Positions 9,352-19,351 of a stretch of DNA of 64,000 nucleotides are shown here, one piece after another (the first letter of the stretch is position 1; each line of letters starts with the position of its first letter). The notes under the pieces are model-generated. The model was not told the DNA's origin, ran no database searches, and was given only the letters and a program-made list of their open reading frames with translations. Made by a program: the position numbers and the translations under genes. Origin of the DNA: Thermoanaerobaculia bacterium (GTDB lineage: Bacteria > Acidobacteriota > Thermoanaerobaculia > Multivoradales > J023); contig JAUIJL010000002.1 in assembly GCA_030431255.1 (NCBI GenBank), forward strand, positions 310,001 to 374,000, written 5' to 3'.

Positions 9352-11751
9352 GTGCTGCGAACACCTATTCTCGAACGTTGCCGGCGACCGGCCGCTATCG
9401 GTCCTTGGCCTGCCCTGGGATTCGGCGCCGTGTGTCTCAGTGCCCTGGGGCTCGGGTGGTTATGCGCACCTGCGGCGGAGGCCCAACCCGTGGCCGGAGC
9501 TTGGACGTCCATCGGCGGCTCGCCGATCCACAATGGACAGGTGTCTATTTCGCCCCGGGACCCGGTTGCAGGGGCCGTTGAGGTCGTGGTGCAAGACCCG
9601 GGCGATCCCAGAACCCTGTGGATCGGCACGGTCAACGGTGGTGTTTTCCGGACGACGCAGGCGGACCAGGCCTTTCCGCGGTGGACGTCGTTGACCGACG
9701 ACCAGGGCGCCCTTTCGGTGAGCGCCCTCGACCTGGATCCCACGGCCGCCGGCTCGACGACTCTGGTGCTCGGTGTCGGAAGCACCAGCTCGTACGAGGT
9801 CAGCAGCCCACTTCGAGGCCTTTTCCGATCCACCGACCAGGGCGACAACTGGACCTCTCTCGATTCGGAGATGGTCGGCAAAAACATCAAAGCGGTCGCC
9901 GCCAGAGGACAAACGCTGTTGGCCTGCGTCGACGGTGCCGACAGCGGAATTGTGGACGATACCGGGCTCTATCGGTCTACGGACGGTGGCAACGACTTCG
10001 AGCGATTGGACGACCCGGGCTCGGGGGTTCCGGCCACGGCCTTCTGCATCGCCATGGCGGGAGACCCCAACGACCCCACGAGGCTCTTCGCCGCCTTGGT
10101 CGATGTCGACGGCGACGATCACGGCGTTTATGTCAGCACGAGCTCCGGCGCCGGCTGGACTCGCATCACTCCGACCCTCACGAACACCCATCGTCTGCTG
10201 GCGAACGCGACGTCGGTAGAGCTTGCCGTCGGGGCTGGAGGTCAAGCGCTTTTCGTCGCCATTTGCGAAGCGGGACGATTGGCCGAAATCACCCGAACCC
10301 TGGATGATGGAGCGACCTGGACCCTGCTCGGCCGTCCGCTCAGCCTGGAGGACGCGATCTTCGGTGCCCATCCCGGCGGTCAATGCGGCATCCATTTCTC
10401 GTTGGCAGCGCACCCCACGGATCCGGATGTATTTTTCGTCGGCGGTGATCGGCAGCCGTCGGCCACGGAGACCGAAGTCGACCCTACCTTTCCCAATTCC
10501 ATCGGAGCTGACGACTTCGGCGCTCGGCTCTTTCGCGGTGAGCTGACACCCCAAGGCACCCGCTGGACCTCGCTCGCCTACTGCCCTCCGCCACCCGGCC
10601 AAACCTCATCCCTTTGCGGAATCGGCAGCCCGTCCGACAGCTCTGCGCCCCATGCCGACTCCCGGCATATGTTGATCACCGCTGCGGGCGAGCTCCTGGA
10701 AACCGACGACGGGGGCATTTATCTCCATTCGCAGCCCAACGGCACCAACGGTCGATGGCGGTCCCTGAACGGCGATCTCTCCCTCAACGAGCAGCACGAC
10801 ATCGCCTATGACCCCATCACCGATACGGTTGCTGTGGGCAACCAAGACAACGGCACGGCGCGCCAGATCAATACGAACAATCCGACTTGGTCGATGTTCT
10901 TCAGCGGGGACGGCGGGGATGTGGCGATCGCCGCAAACGATCCCATGCCCGGAATTTCCACCCGATACTTCAGCGGTCAGCTTCTGCAGGGTGCGGTCCG
11001 TGCTCAATTCGACGCCAACAATCAGCTGGTTCCACAGAGCGTTCTCGAGCTGAGCCTCTACCCTCTCGACCAAATCGACATCGAGCCTCAATTCGTCACC
11101 CCGACGGTGGTCCACGGGCTAGATCCGACCCGCCTGATCTTCGGTGGTAAGAACGGTGTCTTCGAGAGCTTCGATCGCGGGGATTCCACCCGACAGATCT
11201 CTCCGGAAACGGTTTCGACCTCGGGCGGCCGAGCGATCTGTTACGGCCATGCCTCCAATCCGGAGGTCCTCTACTTCGGCACCAACGACGGCGTGTTCTC
11301 ACGTCGGTCCGCCTCGTCCGCGCCGTCTCGATCCGCGTCCTATCCGGGCCAAGATGCCGTGGGTTGCAGTCTCGACCCGAACGACGCCCAGCGGGTTTTC
11401 ATGGTCGGAGCCTCGGGGGTGTTCGAATCCCTTGATGGGGCCGTCACGTGGCAGGATCGTTCGGGAAATTTGCTCGGTCTCGATCCCGGTGAGCTTCGGT
11501 CGATCGCTGTGATTCCCGGCGCCGGCGCGGGCAACAGCGACCGTGTGGTGGTCGGCGGAGGTGAGGGTGTCTACATCGCTTTCGAGAGCGAAGGCTTTGC
11601 GATTTGGCGCCCTCTCGGAAGCGGATTGCCCCCCGCTCCGGTCTTCGAGCTGATCTACGATCTGAACGACGATATCCTGATCGCCGGCACTCTCGGCAGG
11701 GGTGCTCATGCATTTAACGGTATCCGCACCAGCCGGCCGCCCACGCCCTAG
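9352..11751 (+). CDS. Secreted Asp-box (BNR/sortilin-like) beta-propeller protein
   Basis: The 799-residue product begins with a long signal peptide ending near APAAEA. The rest contains repeated Asp-box motifs of the S-x-D-x-G-x-x-W type, for example STDQGDNWTSL, STDGGNDFERL and TLDDGATWTLL. Such repeats form six- to ten-bladed propellers found in sialidases, sortilin and YCF48-like proteins. No sialidase catalytic arginine triad or FRIP motif was recognised, so an enzyme role is not claimed. The GTG start has AGGAGAGA 3-11 bases upstream. The next gene starts 10 bases after the stop and is probably co-transcribed. Confidence 0.8.
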   Translation: MLRTPILERCRRPAAIGPWPALGFGAVCLSALGLGWLCAPAAEAQPVAGAWTSIGGSPIHNGQVSISPRDPVAGAVEVVVQDPGDPRTLWIGTVNGGVFRTTQADQAFPRWTSLTDDQGALSVSALDLDPTAAGSTTLVLGVGSTSSYEVSSPLRGLFRSTDQGDNWTSLDSEMVGKNIKAVAARGQTLLACVDGADSGIVDDTGLYRSTDGGNDFERLDDPGSGVPATAFCIAMAGDPNDPTRLFAALVDVDGDDHGVYVSTSSGAGWTRITPTLTNTHRLLANATSVELAVGAGGQALFVAICEAGRLAEITRTLDDGATWTLLGRPLSLEDAIFGAHPGGQCGIHFSLAAHPTDPDVFFVGGDRQPSATETEVDPTFPNSIGADDFGARLFRGELTPQGTRWTSLAYCPPPPGQTSSLCGIGSPSDSSAPHADSRHMLITAAGELLETDDGGIYLHSQPNGTNGRWRSLNGDLSLNEQHDIAYDPITDTVAVGNQDNGTARQINTNNPTWSMFFSGDGGDVAIAANDPMPGISTRYFSGQLLQGAVRAQFDANNQLVPQSVLELSLYPLDQIDIEPQFVTPTVVHGLDPTRLIFGGKNGVFESFDRGDSTRQISPETVSTSGGRAICYGHASNPEVLYFGTNDGVFSRRSASSAPSRSASYPGQDAVGCSLDPNDAQRVFMVGASGVFESLDGAVTWQDRSGNLLGLDPGELRSIAVIPGAGAGNSDRVVVGGGEGVYIAFESEGFAIWRPLGSGLPPAPVFELIYDLNDDILIAGTLGRGAHAFNGIRTSRPPTP

Positions 11752-11761
11752 GAGGTCCGCC

Positions 11762-12784
11762 ATGCAGCCTACAATCTCAAGTCCAAATCTCTCGGTCTGG
11801 CTCCTGCTTGCGATGCTGGCGACGTCCATATGGATTGGGTCGGCCGCATGGTGTGCCGTGCCTTTGCCCACTGCCGACGAGATCGACGCCTCCGACCGAG
11901 TCGTGGAGCTGGCCCCGGGCATCTTGATCGACTCCGGCCAAGGTATCGCCTATTTCATGCGCCCCGAGGGCGGCATCGAAGCGCTGACTCTGTGGGAAGG
12001 CAGCACCCTGTGGAGCAGTGAGCAGGGAGACAAACCCCTGGTCGCCTACGGCGATCTGCTTCTCACCCAAACGGACCTTGGAAAGTCCGAAAAGGCCGAC
12101 ACCACACCGCTGTTGCTCCTAGATCGCAGAAGCGGCGAGACCCGTTCGACGCTCGACATGCAGCTTCCCCGTTCGGCCTCTCTCAGCGGCGGCCCTGAGC
12201 TGATCGCTCGAGTCCAAGAGGGCGAGCTGCTGGTGGCCTGGCGCCCACAGGAGAGACGATTACAGGCCCTGCCGGATCGATCCCGATCGCGCCCCGCCAA
12301 GGCAGATCCCTCCGAGCGGGCCTTTCGAATCGATTTAGGGTCAGAGCGTGCGATCGCAATTCCGTCGGAGCGCGTCTCCAAAGCTCCAAAACGCCTCGAG
12401 AGGCGAGCGGCGGATCCCCCTCTGCCGTCCCTCGACGGCGCTCCAGTGATCCTTGAGCTACCGTCCGCGGACCAGCGTCATATGTTGTTGAGCCAACGGG
12501 TGGCGCCGGGTCAGCCCGACGAGTACCTGTGGACCTTCGTCACCAGGTCCACGGGCGAAATTCTGGCAGAGATCCGCGCCGACACCTCGTTCGCCCACTT
12601 CTACATTCGGGACAAGCGATTGATCTTCGAGCAGAAGCCGGCCGGGGATTTGGTCGACGGGCGCGTCGTCTTCGGCCCTAAAAAACTCATCTGTGTGGAC
12701 CTTCACGGCGAGTCGCTGGAGGCGGCGGAAGTCTGGGCTCACGAGGTGCGGGATCTCACTTATCGGGGTCCCCTTCCCCACTGA
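11762..12784 (+). CDS. Exported protein of unknown function
   Basis: This 340-residue product has an N-terminal signal segment (LLLAMLATSIWIGSAAWC) and a soluble body. Short strand-rich segments such as GIAYFMRPEGGIEALTLWEG may mean a partial propeller, but I recognise no family. The start ATG has a strong AGGAGG 6 bases upstream. The gene directly follows the Asp-box propeller gene and is likely part of the same transcript. A middle portion (about residues 180-225) is rich in Arg, Ser and Pro and looks like a linker. Confidence 0.75.
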   Translation: MQPTISSPNLSVWLLLAMLATSIWIGSAAWCAVPLPTADEIDASDRVVELAPGILIDSGQGIAYFMRPEGGIEALTLWEGSTLWSSEQGDKPLVAYGDLLLTQTDLGKSEKADTTPLLLLDRRSGETRSTLDMQLPRSASLSGGPELIARVQEGELLVAWRPQERRLQALPDRSRSRPAKADPSERAFRIDLGSERAIAIPSERVSKAPKRLERRAADPPLPSLDGAPVILELPSADQRHMLLSQRVAPGQPDEYLWTFVTRSTGEILAEIRADTSFAHFYIRDKRLIFEQKPAGDLVDGRVVFGPKKLICVDLHGESLEAAEVWAHEVRDLTYRGPLPH

Positions 12785-12831
12785 GGCTTCGGCGAGCCTA
12801 CGCAGACAGACCCAGCCCTCGCTTCGATGCC

Positions 12832-13401
12832 CTACTCGGATCCCTTGCGACGCATTCCCCTCAACATGCTTTCGATCACCTGGTCATAACCGGTGGCTTG
12901 GCCTTCCAGCTCGCCCTCCACATGGGCTCGCAAGGCGGTGAACGTCAAAAGCCGCTTTTCTGCCAACGGCACGACATAAAAGAAAGCTAAATCTCCATAA
13001 GGCCCCGGAAACCCCCGCAGGTTGTAGGCCTCCTGCTCCCCGAGCTTCACCTTGTGGGCGTCCGTTAAATAGGACTCCAGCAGCTCGGTCATGCGATCGG
13101 TCCAAACCGTCACCTCGATGGTCACGGCATCCTCTTTAGGAAGCTTCTCTAAAGCTGCGTCGCCCAGGAATTCGGGCTCGATCAGAGCCGCGACCTTCTG
13201 GATCAGCGCGGCCGACTCTGGAAAGAGCTCGTCGGCATCCGACTCTTCGTATTGCCCCACCAGGAACCCGTCGGGCACCTGCAGCTCGTAATCCCCTAGA
13301 TCGAGAATCGGAGCCTTTTGCCCCGCCTCCGAAGCCCAAATGGGCAAAGCCAAAAGCCACAAGCTGCCCACGGCCATGAACATATTTAGAGTGTGACGCA
13401 T
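12832..13401 (-). CDS. Small exported protein of unknown function
   Basis: The gene encodes 189 residues with a signal peptide ending at ALPIWA-SEA. The mature part is acidic, with the sequence YELQVPDGFLVGQYEESDAD near its start. No enzyme motif or known domain is recognised; the overall pattern resembles small periplasmic proteins with a mixed alpha/beta fold. AAAGGAG lies 5 bases before the ATG. An upstream in-frame extension exists but lacks a ribosome site and starts inside the divergent promoter region, so it was not used. It is convergent with the preceding exported-protein gene. Confidence 0.7.
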   Translation of the reverse strand: MRHTLNMFMAVGSLWLLALPIWASEAGQKAPILDLGDYELQVPDGFLVGQYEESDADELFPESAALIQKVAALIEPEFLGDAALEKLPKEDAVTIEVTVWTDRMTELLESYLTDAHKVKLGEQEAYNLRGFPGPYGDLAFFYVVPLAEKRLLTFTALRAHVEGELEGQATGYDQVIESMLRGMRRKGSE

Positions 13402-13562
13402 CGCTCTCCTTTCGTCTCTTAGCCTCCGGTCCCGAGAGACCATGCTATCCGATGCGTGGTCGAGCCAGCCGGGATAGAATCCTGGAATCACAATCGTTCT
13501 ATATGGTTCTACTGAGGCCGCCCTGCGGACGATAGGCTGGAAATCTCTAGAAGGAGGCATCC

Positions 13563-14678
13563 ATGAAGGTCGGAGCTTTTCTACGGTACACCTTGTTGCT
13601 CGGAATCTGCCTCCTTGCCATTGGCTGTGACGCCCAGAAAGCGCCGCAGGTCGTGCCTGAAGCTCCTGAGGCGCAGGCCGTACCTGAAGCTTCCAAGATG
13701 CAATCCCAACGTCGAAGCTCCATGGAAGCGAGCAGCGACCCGGGCAATCCCGAGGCCCAATGCCTAGCCGGTGGTGCCGAAGCGTGTCGGACCCTCTGTG
13801 ACGCGCAGGCCGCGGTCTGCAACAAGGACAGCTCCGACTACGACAAGGACCAGTGCAAATCCGAGTCGAAAGACGTGCCTGCCTGCCCCTCTGATCCCGC
13901 AGACATGGAATTGGGAGTCCTTTGTCGGCTTCCCCCGTCGGCCCTGTCGCCGACCCAGGGCGCCGTGGGCATGCTCGCCGTATCCTGCAAAGCAACTTCT
14001 CTGGAGGAAAAGGAAGAGGACGCCAAGTGGAAGCTGCGCCGCTATTTGATGGCCCGCCCCGTCCCAGTGGTGCTCGGCCCCGACAATAAGCTTTTTCTAA
14101 CGGACCACCACCATCTTGCCACCGGCCTCCTACAGGCAGACGTCGAGGACAAAAACCTTTATCTTTGCCCCATGGCGAATCGCCTCACCGAGGCTACCGC
14201 GGACTTCTGGCCTTATATGGTCAACAACAACTTCACCTGGTTGCACAATCGAATGGGGGAACCCATCACCCCCGATCAGTTGCCCGCCAATCTGGACACC
14301 ATCGGAGACGACCCGTTCCGAACTCTGTCCCGCTGGGTCCGAGACAGCTGCGGTTACATCAAATGCGGCAAAGTCTGTGGGGGTGACGGCGCGGACACCA
14401 GCGAGCTCGCATGCTGTGAAGCCTGCTCGGTGGCGCCCTATTTCCTCGAGTTCCGCTGGGCGGACTACATGCGGGATAGAATGGCCGATTGCAATATCGT
14501 CGAGGGAATCTACGGTCTGACCACCAGCCGGCAGGCGGAGCTCCTGCCGCCCACCCTCGGCTGTCTGATGAGTCTCGTGGCCCAGGACGGGGCTTTGAAC
14601 CTTGGCTTGCCGGGCTGGAATCATGGCCTGATCGCCACCAAAGAAGTCGTCTTGGACGCCAACGGCTGCGAGGAATAG
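13563..14678 (+). CDS. Cysteine-rich lipoprotein of unknown function
   Basis: The 371-residue product has a lipoprotein signal ending in LLAIGC (Cys about 20). It has an unusually high number of cysteines, including CLAGGAEACRTLC-type spacing near residue 70 and a CGKVCGG..CCEAC cluster near residue 290. The cysteines probably form disulphides outside the cytoplasm. No domain is recognised. GAAGGAGG precedes the ATG at good spacing. The gene stands alone, with a divergent gene upstream and non-coding DNA downstream. Confidence 0.75.
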   Translation: MKVGAFLRYTLLLGICLLAIGCDAQKAPQVVPEAPEAQAVPEASKMQSQRRSSMEASSDPGNPEAQCLAGGAEACRTLCDAQAAVCNKDSSDYDKDQCKSESKDVPACPSDPADMELGVLCRLPPSALSPTQGAVGMLAVSCKATSLEEKEEDAKWKLRRYLMARPVPVVLGPDNKLFLTDHHHLATGLLQADVEDKNLYLCPMANRLTEATADFWPYMVNNNFTWLHNRMGEPITPDQLPANLDTIGDDPFRTLSRWVRDSCGYIKCGKVCGGDGADTSELACCEACSVAPYFLEFRWADYMRDRMADCNIVEGIYGLTTSRQAELLPPTLGCLMSLVAQDGALNLGLPGWNHGLIATKEVVLDANGCEE

Positions 14679-15093
14679 CGCATCCCCATCCTTTGGCGTT
14701 CCTCCCGGGCAAAGGAACGCCTCTATCGCGGCTCGCACGTCATGCTGCGTACCCTGCTTTTCGAGGACCGCTGACGGAAACGAGCTGTCGATCCTCGGCG
14801 CGATCGGGCTGGGCGTGTATCCGCTTTCACACCCGCCTCCTGGGCTGAGTCGCGCAGTTCTCAGGCCATTCATTCAAATCCGATTGATAGTCCCTTTCAA
14901 GATACATAAAACCTGATTCATCAGGAAAAAACGACCACTCCGATCCCACCACGGGCCGGCACGGTACGTGCTCATAAGGTTTCTGGAACGGTAGGACCCG
15001 CACATCGGTCCCCAGAGAGCTTGTCCCTTTTCCGGAATCAAACGCTCTCGCCGTCTGCTGCACTCCTGCGCTCTCAAGGACGACCCCACCTTC
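14679..15093. other. Gene-free region upstream of a 5'-truncated gene
   Basis: About 415 bases contain no credible gene in either direction. The middle (14880-14930) is AT-rich for this genome and contains a small palindrome, CCTGAT-TC-ATCAGG (14912-14925), followed by a run of A. It could hold a promoter. It may also have replaced the missing 5' end of the next gene. Confidence 0.4.
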
Positions 15094-16416
15094 GTGATCG
15101 AGATCGCCGGTGTGACGACTACCGATCTGACGGCCACCGGTGAGGTCGACCTGATCACGGGACCGGTGAGCTCCACCAAATCCGGCGGAGGTTTCAACAT
15201 CTCGGGGGCTTATAAAAATGTGATGAAGCGTCATAAAGATGTGAAGTCCTTCAAGAGCGAGGTCACCAGCCTTGCCGAATCCGCCGGTAGCGCTTGGTGG
15301 GCGGGGCCGCTCAAGGCGATCAAGAATCTCACCGACAAATCTTGGTTCGGCGCTCTCGGCCCGGTGGCCGGCTTCCTGGAATTCGTCATCGGAGGCGGTA
15401 GCCGCAAATCCACCCTGCCGGCGCCGTTGGCCACCAAGGGCAGCGTCCAGCTGAAAGGCACTCTGACCACCGAAGTAACGCTTTACCAGCTGATCATGCG
15501 AGCACCCGGCAGCAACCATTTAACACCGGGCATCGACGCCGCGTCGAATGTGCTGCCCCTCTACGATCAGCTCCTGGGTGTCTTCAACGTGTCGAGGCCG
15601 CCGACTTTCACCGGCACCGTGACCACCAACCGGACGGAGTTTATTCCCACGGGTCCGTGGAGCATTTCGAGCATCACCTCGGCCTCGACCCCGCTTCAAA
15701 TCGTTTACAACACAGCGGTCTTCGCCAACGCCAACGTCACCGTGGCCTGGGCGCCGTCCTATTACCCGGCCTACAACTACACGACCGTATCGACCTTCAA
15801 TTCCGGCCAGAACCGATACTTCGTCGGCGACGCTTCCGATGAGCAGCTCTATGTGGACTTGATCTCGGGCGCCTATTTCAGCCGCATCGGCATCAGGGCT
15901 CGCCTGACCCCTCACAACGCCGCTTCGGGTCTGGAGCCCGTCACCCTCTACAAGACGTATCTCACCTTCACCAACACAAACCTTGTCTATGACTCCGGCA
16001 ATGGTGGTGGCAGTGGCGGGGGCGGTGGTGGTGGCGGAGGTGGCGGGCTCGGTGGAGGCGGAGGTATCGGTGACGGCGACGGCTGCATCATCTGCCCGGG
16101 AATCGTTTCTTCCCCGGATCTCTACCGAGCCACGACCGACTCCCTGCGCTCCGAGCAGCTGCATCGCCCCTCGGTGCAGGCCACGACCCTCGACGAGCAC
16201 ATCACCGATTACTTGCTCGCCCTGCTGCCGGAGATGCAAGCCCACGATGAGCCGGGACCGGCCCTCGAAGCCGCCCGCCGCGCCTATCGAGACCAACTCG
16301 TCCTGCTCGGTGACGACAGCGAGTCGTGGACGGAGACGGATCTCAGGCTCCTGGAGTCCCTGGCCCTGCGGTCTCTCGCCGACCGAGGACGGCCGGCCGC
16401 GAAACCCTTGCGCTGA
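15094..16416 (+). CDS. Hypothetical protein with polyglycine linker, probably lacking its N-terminus
   Basis: The open frame starts near 14995, and the first usable start is a GTG at 15094 without a clear ribosome site. The predicted 440 residues have no signal peptide, yet the beta-rich, Thr/Ser-rich body looks extracellular. About 20 near-continuous glycines (residues 302-326) separate it from a Cys-containing segment (DGCIICPG) and a helical C-terminal domain. No family is recognised. The abrupt start suggests a truncated or frameshifted remnant of a longer secreted protein. A strong terminator follows the stop. Confidence 0.55.
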   Translation: MIEIAGVTTTDLTATGEVDLITGPVSSTKSGGGFNISGAYKNVMKRHKDVKSFKSEVTSLAESAGSAWWAGPLKAIKNLTDKSWFGALGPVAGFLEFVIGGGSRKSTLPAPLATKGSVQLKGTLTTEVTLYQLIMRAPGSNHLTPGIDAASNVLPLYDQLLGVFNVSRPPTFTGTVTTNRTEFIPTGPWSISSITSASTPLQIVYNTAVFANANVTVAWAPSYYPAYNYTTVSTFNSGQNRYFVGDASDEQLYVDLISGAYFSRIGIRARLTPHNAASGLEPVTLYKTYLTFTNTNLVYDSGNGGGSGGGGGGGGGGGLGGGGGIGDGDGCIICPGIVSSPDLYRATTDSLRSEQLHRPSVQATTLDEHITDYLLALLPEMQAHDEPGPALEAARRAYRDQLVLLGDDSESWTETDLRLLESLALRSLADRGRPAAKPLR

Positions 16417-16453
16417 CGGCGGTCGACCGTGCGGTCCGAAAGCGATCCATCGA

Positions 16454-16486
16454 GGCCTGGTCGGCATCCGCCGGCCAGGCCTTTTA
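16454..16486 (+). terminator. Rho-independent terminator
   Basis: An 11-bp stem, GGCCTGGTCGG / CCGGCCAGGCC (one G-U pair), with loop CATCCG is followed by TTTT. It ends the transcript of the polyglycine-linker gene. Confidence 0.8.
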
Positions 16487-16550
16487 GTCGTGAGCCTGGA
16501 AGGCAAGACCGCCGAGAATCCCAGAAAGCGTAAGAACCTGTCGTGGACGC

Positions 16551-16583
16551 AAAAAAGCCCAACCGGGAATAACCGGGCCGGGC
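16551..16583 (-). terminator. Rho-independent terminator
   Basis: Read leftward, the sequence is a GC-rich stem GCCCGGCCCGG / CCCGGTTGGGC (two G-U pairs, one mismatch) with loop TTATT, followed by six T. It lies 26 bases past the stop of the large exported protein gene and ends its transcript. Confidence 0.8.
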
Positions 16584-16608
16584 ACAAGGGAAGAAGACTC
16601 GAAATCAA

Positions 16609-18696
16609 TCAGGGCACGGTCAACCGCGCCAAGGAAAGACCGAACCGATCCCAGGTAGAGCCGTTGGGCATATGCAGGTCAGTGCTGCCGGTGCCTGTGC
16701 TCGAGCCGAGGTTGAGGTTGATCGATCCGGCGTTGTAGCTCACGTAGCTGGGGATGCCGGTGCAGCTCGGGCAGAGATTCGAGCCCACGAAAGACAACAT
16801 CGAGATGGAGCTGCCGTCCGACGGGGTGCCTTCGCGGGTGCCCTGCACCCAAACCGGCTGGGTCCCTTGGTAAAGGAAAACGGTGACGACCGTGTCGGGG
16901 CCGGCGGAGCTGTTTTGATGGGCCACCGTGAACCCCCATCCCGAGGCGGAGGGCTCGTACCACATGCCGGTGGCCGAGGCACCGCCGAAGAGGTGGGTGT
17001 AATAGGCCGAACCATCCCAACCGGCGGTGCCGTTGTAGTGGAAGTCCCAATAGAAACGCAGGGTTTTGCTATCGAACATCTCAAAGCGCAGATCACCGAC
17101 CGTGGTCAGGCTGTTGCTTTGGGTAGCCGGATTCCAGGTGCTGCGGAAAAGCGGTGCCGTCCACACGCCGTTGCCCACATAGCTGGTGTCTGAGATGTAC
17201 CACACGGGCTGTCCCGAGGCTTCGTAGGTATACCAAGTCACCAGGTAGGATCCGGCTGAGCTTTTCTGGATGTCGAGGCCTTGGCCGTTCTTCGACGGGT
17301 CGTACCAAAGACCGGTGGTGGGCTTGGCATAGCGATTGATCGGCTTGGCCGAGAAACGCGGCGAGTCCACCCACGCGGAGCCTTTGCGATCACCACCGCC
17401 GTCGTGAAAGGGATCACAAGCCGTGAAGGTGAAGGCCACGGAATGACCACCGTACGAGCCCATGTCGACCCGTTTGCCGGCCCAACCCGTGCTGCTGTTG
17501 GACAATGCCGGAAAGAAGGTTTCGTTGTAGACCGTGCTGGTGATGCCGGTGGTCATGTTGCGGGCCCTGACCTTCAGACCGATCTGCCCGTCGGCATAGA
17601 GGGCCAACCAATTCTTGCCGCCGACCAAGTTGCGGTCGAAATCCAGGTATGAAGCGAACGGCACGCTGACGGTCTGCGACATGGTCGCCACATTGGGAGT
17701 CGCCGAGGTGTTGTTCCCATAACCGCCGAGCAGCGCCGCATAGTTGTCGCCGCCGAACGGGGCCGCCACTTGGTCCGCGGAGGACAACAAGGTTCCGGGG
17801 TTGCACACCGTGGCGTCGTAGCGTCGCCATTGCCAACCGGTACCGCTCGCGTCGTCGAACTCACTGTTGATGAACGAGCCGGATTTGCTGCCGCGGTCGG
17901 AGGACTTCTCGACGAGACCGTTGTCGAACCCTGCCGCCGACTTGGTGAAGGCACCGACCACCCGCACGTCCAGATCCACATCGCCACCTCGGGTCTCCAA
18001 GGTGAGCAAGCGCTCGCAGGCCTGAGCATCACAGCGTCCCCCCACCACGATCAGCTGGCGATCCCGAGACGCGTCCGCAGTCAGCTCCGAGCTGCGCGCC
18101 ATCGGCAGGGCGGCATGTGAGGTTTTCAGGTCCACCACGCCGGACCGCCCCGAGATGTCGACATCGAGCATCAAAAAGGCTTCGTCGGCGAGCGCCACGG
18201 CATCTAAAGCATTCAGCCAGCAAGCGGTGACCGCCGCCGGAGAGCCCTGTAAATCGGTGTCCAACACCCATTGGGCCTTGGTGCCCGACGGCAGCTCCAA
18301 ATCGCTCCACGCCACCGGACAGTCGTCGAACGCTTGGTATGTGAATCCTTCGCGCTGAAAGTGCTCGCCGAAAGTCACTGCCATCTGCTCACGACGCACC
18401 TCAGGCGCCACGAAAGCCTTCAGCTTCTCCGCGTCGAGCAGCATCTCCGCCGGAACCTCCGACGCCGGCAGGCTCCGAAGATAGGTCTCAGTGTCGACGT
18501 CCCAAGGGGATTCCGAATCCTTTTCCGTGGTGACGGCATCCAGAGCATTGTCGGTCACCGGCGCCAAAATCCGAGCCGGCGTCTCGGCCGACACCGGAAC
18601 AGCTGCGCTCAAACATAAAAGAGAGGCCAAACCTAATGCCTTGGCCGACCGAGCCTTGGTCAAGAACCATAGAGAGGAGAAATTCGACTCGAACAT
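16609..18696 (-). CDS. Large secreted protein with two G-x-W-Y-P repeats
   Basis: The 695-residue product has an extended signal peptide ending at VPVSA. The N-terminal third is unrecognised. The middle (about residues 275-455) is beta-rich with aromatic and glycine patterning. The C-terminal part carries two copies of a repeat beginning GLWYDPSKNGQGLDIQ (about 460) and GMWYEPSASGWGFTVAHQ (about 575). This motif recurs in secreted proteins of many Gram-negative bacteria, but its role is not established. The start has AGGAG at good spacing and a terminator follows the gene. Confidence 0.78.
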   Translation of the reverse strand: MFESNFSSLWFLTKARSAKALGLASLLCLSAAVPVSAETPARILAPVTDNALDAVTTEKDSESPWDVDTETYLRSLPASEVPAEMLLDAEKLKAFVAPEVRREQMAVTFGEHFQREGFTYQAFDDCPVAWSDLELPSGTKAQWVLDTDLQGSPAAVTACWLNALDAVALADEAFLMLDVDISGRSGVVDLKTSHAALPMARSSELTADASRDRQLIVVGGRCDAQACERLLTLETRGGDVDLDVRVVGAFTKSAAGFDNGLVEKSSDRGSKSGSFINSEFDDASGTGWQWRRYDATVCNPGTLLSSADQVAAPFGGDNYAALLGGYGNNTSATPNVATMSQTVSVPFASYLDFDRNLVGGKNWLALYADGQIGLKVRARNMTTGITSTVYNETFFPALSNSSTGWAGKRVDMGSYGGHSVAFTFTACDPFHDGGGDRKGSAWVDSPRFSAKPINRYAKPTTGLWYDPSKNGQGLDIQKSSAGSYLVTWYTYEASGQPVWYISDTSYVGNGVWTAPLFRSTWNPATQSNSLTTVGDLRFEMFDSKTLRFYWDFHYNGTAGWDGSAYYTHLFGGASATGMWYEPSASGWGFTVAHQNSSAGPDTVVTVFLYQGTQPVWVQGTREGTPSDGSSISMLSFVGSNLCPSCTGIPSYVSYNAGSINLNLGSSTGTGSTDLHMPNGSTWDRFGLSLARLTVP

Positions 18697-18734
18697 AGGG
18701 GGTGCTCCTAGTTTCTAGGGGTGATAGATAAACG

Positions 18735-19351
18735 CCGACCCTACGTCGTCGGTCTCGCGAGCCCAGACGACGCATGGCGACGTTTCTCCCCTAGAGCAAG
18801 ACAAGTGCCGGCAGGCCCCTCCGCGATCAAAACCTGGATCCCCGCCGGTTTCGGCACGATGCCTGCCCGGGTCCGACCCACGACCGCCCGGAATTGGGCG
18901 CCCCATCGCCCGGATGCGGGCGATGGTGGATGCGCTATCTCCCGAGGACGAGCTCGGCTTCGATTCGTCGTCACCGCGGCCGACGTCGCTAACAGGATCC
19001 CGGCCCGCCCACCTCAAACTGCACCGCGACTCAAGGCGTCGAACGTGCTCGGCCCCGAGAAAGACACAAAGCCGGTACCCACGACCCTCGAATTCGGCAT
19101 CGCCAAGGGCCTCGAAAGACCTGAGTCCCACCTGCGTCTTGGACCAAAGACTCCGCGACCTCCAAGGCGGATCGTCCCCGGTGTTGTCGAAGCAGGAGAC
19201 TCACCAGCTCGGAATCGTTCAGGGCTTCAGGTCCGTGGCGAACCACTCGAGCCCTGGGTTTCAGGGTGCTGTCCCGAGCCGCTGTCTGAGGCTTGGTTGG
19301 ATCTCGTCTGTCTGGCGTCGGGGATGGGTCAAGAATGGCAATTGCACACAT
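18735..19351 (-). pseudogene. radC: Decayed RadC-like (JAB/MPN domain) gene
   Basis: Pieces of a RadC-family protein can be followed across frames on the minus strand. The N-terminal part (GPEALNDSELVSLLLR, then GRSALEVAESLV) is the typical RadC helix-hairpin-helix start. A later frame carries HHRPHPGDGAP, which resembles the HxHPxGDPxPS metal motif, and another frame gives a C-terminal-like AGIQVLIAEG..CLALGEK. The middle of the gene is missing or scrambled and stops interrupt it, so it is not functional. RadC-like genes are frequent on genomic islands. Boundaries are approximate. Confidence 0.6.
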
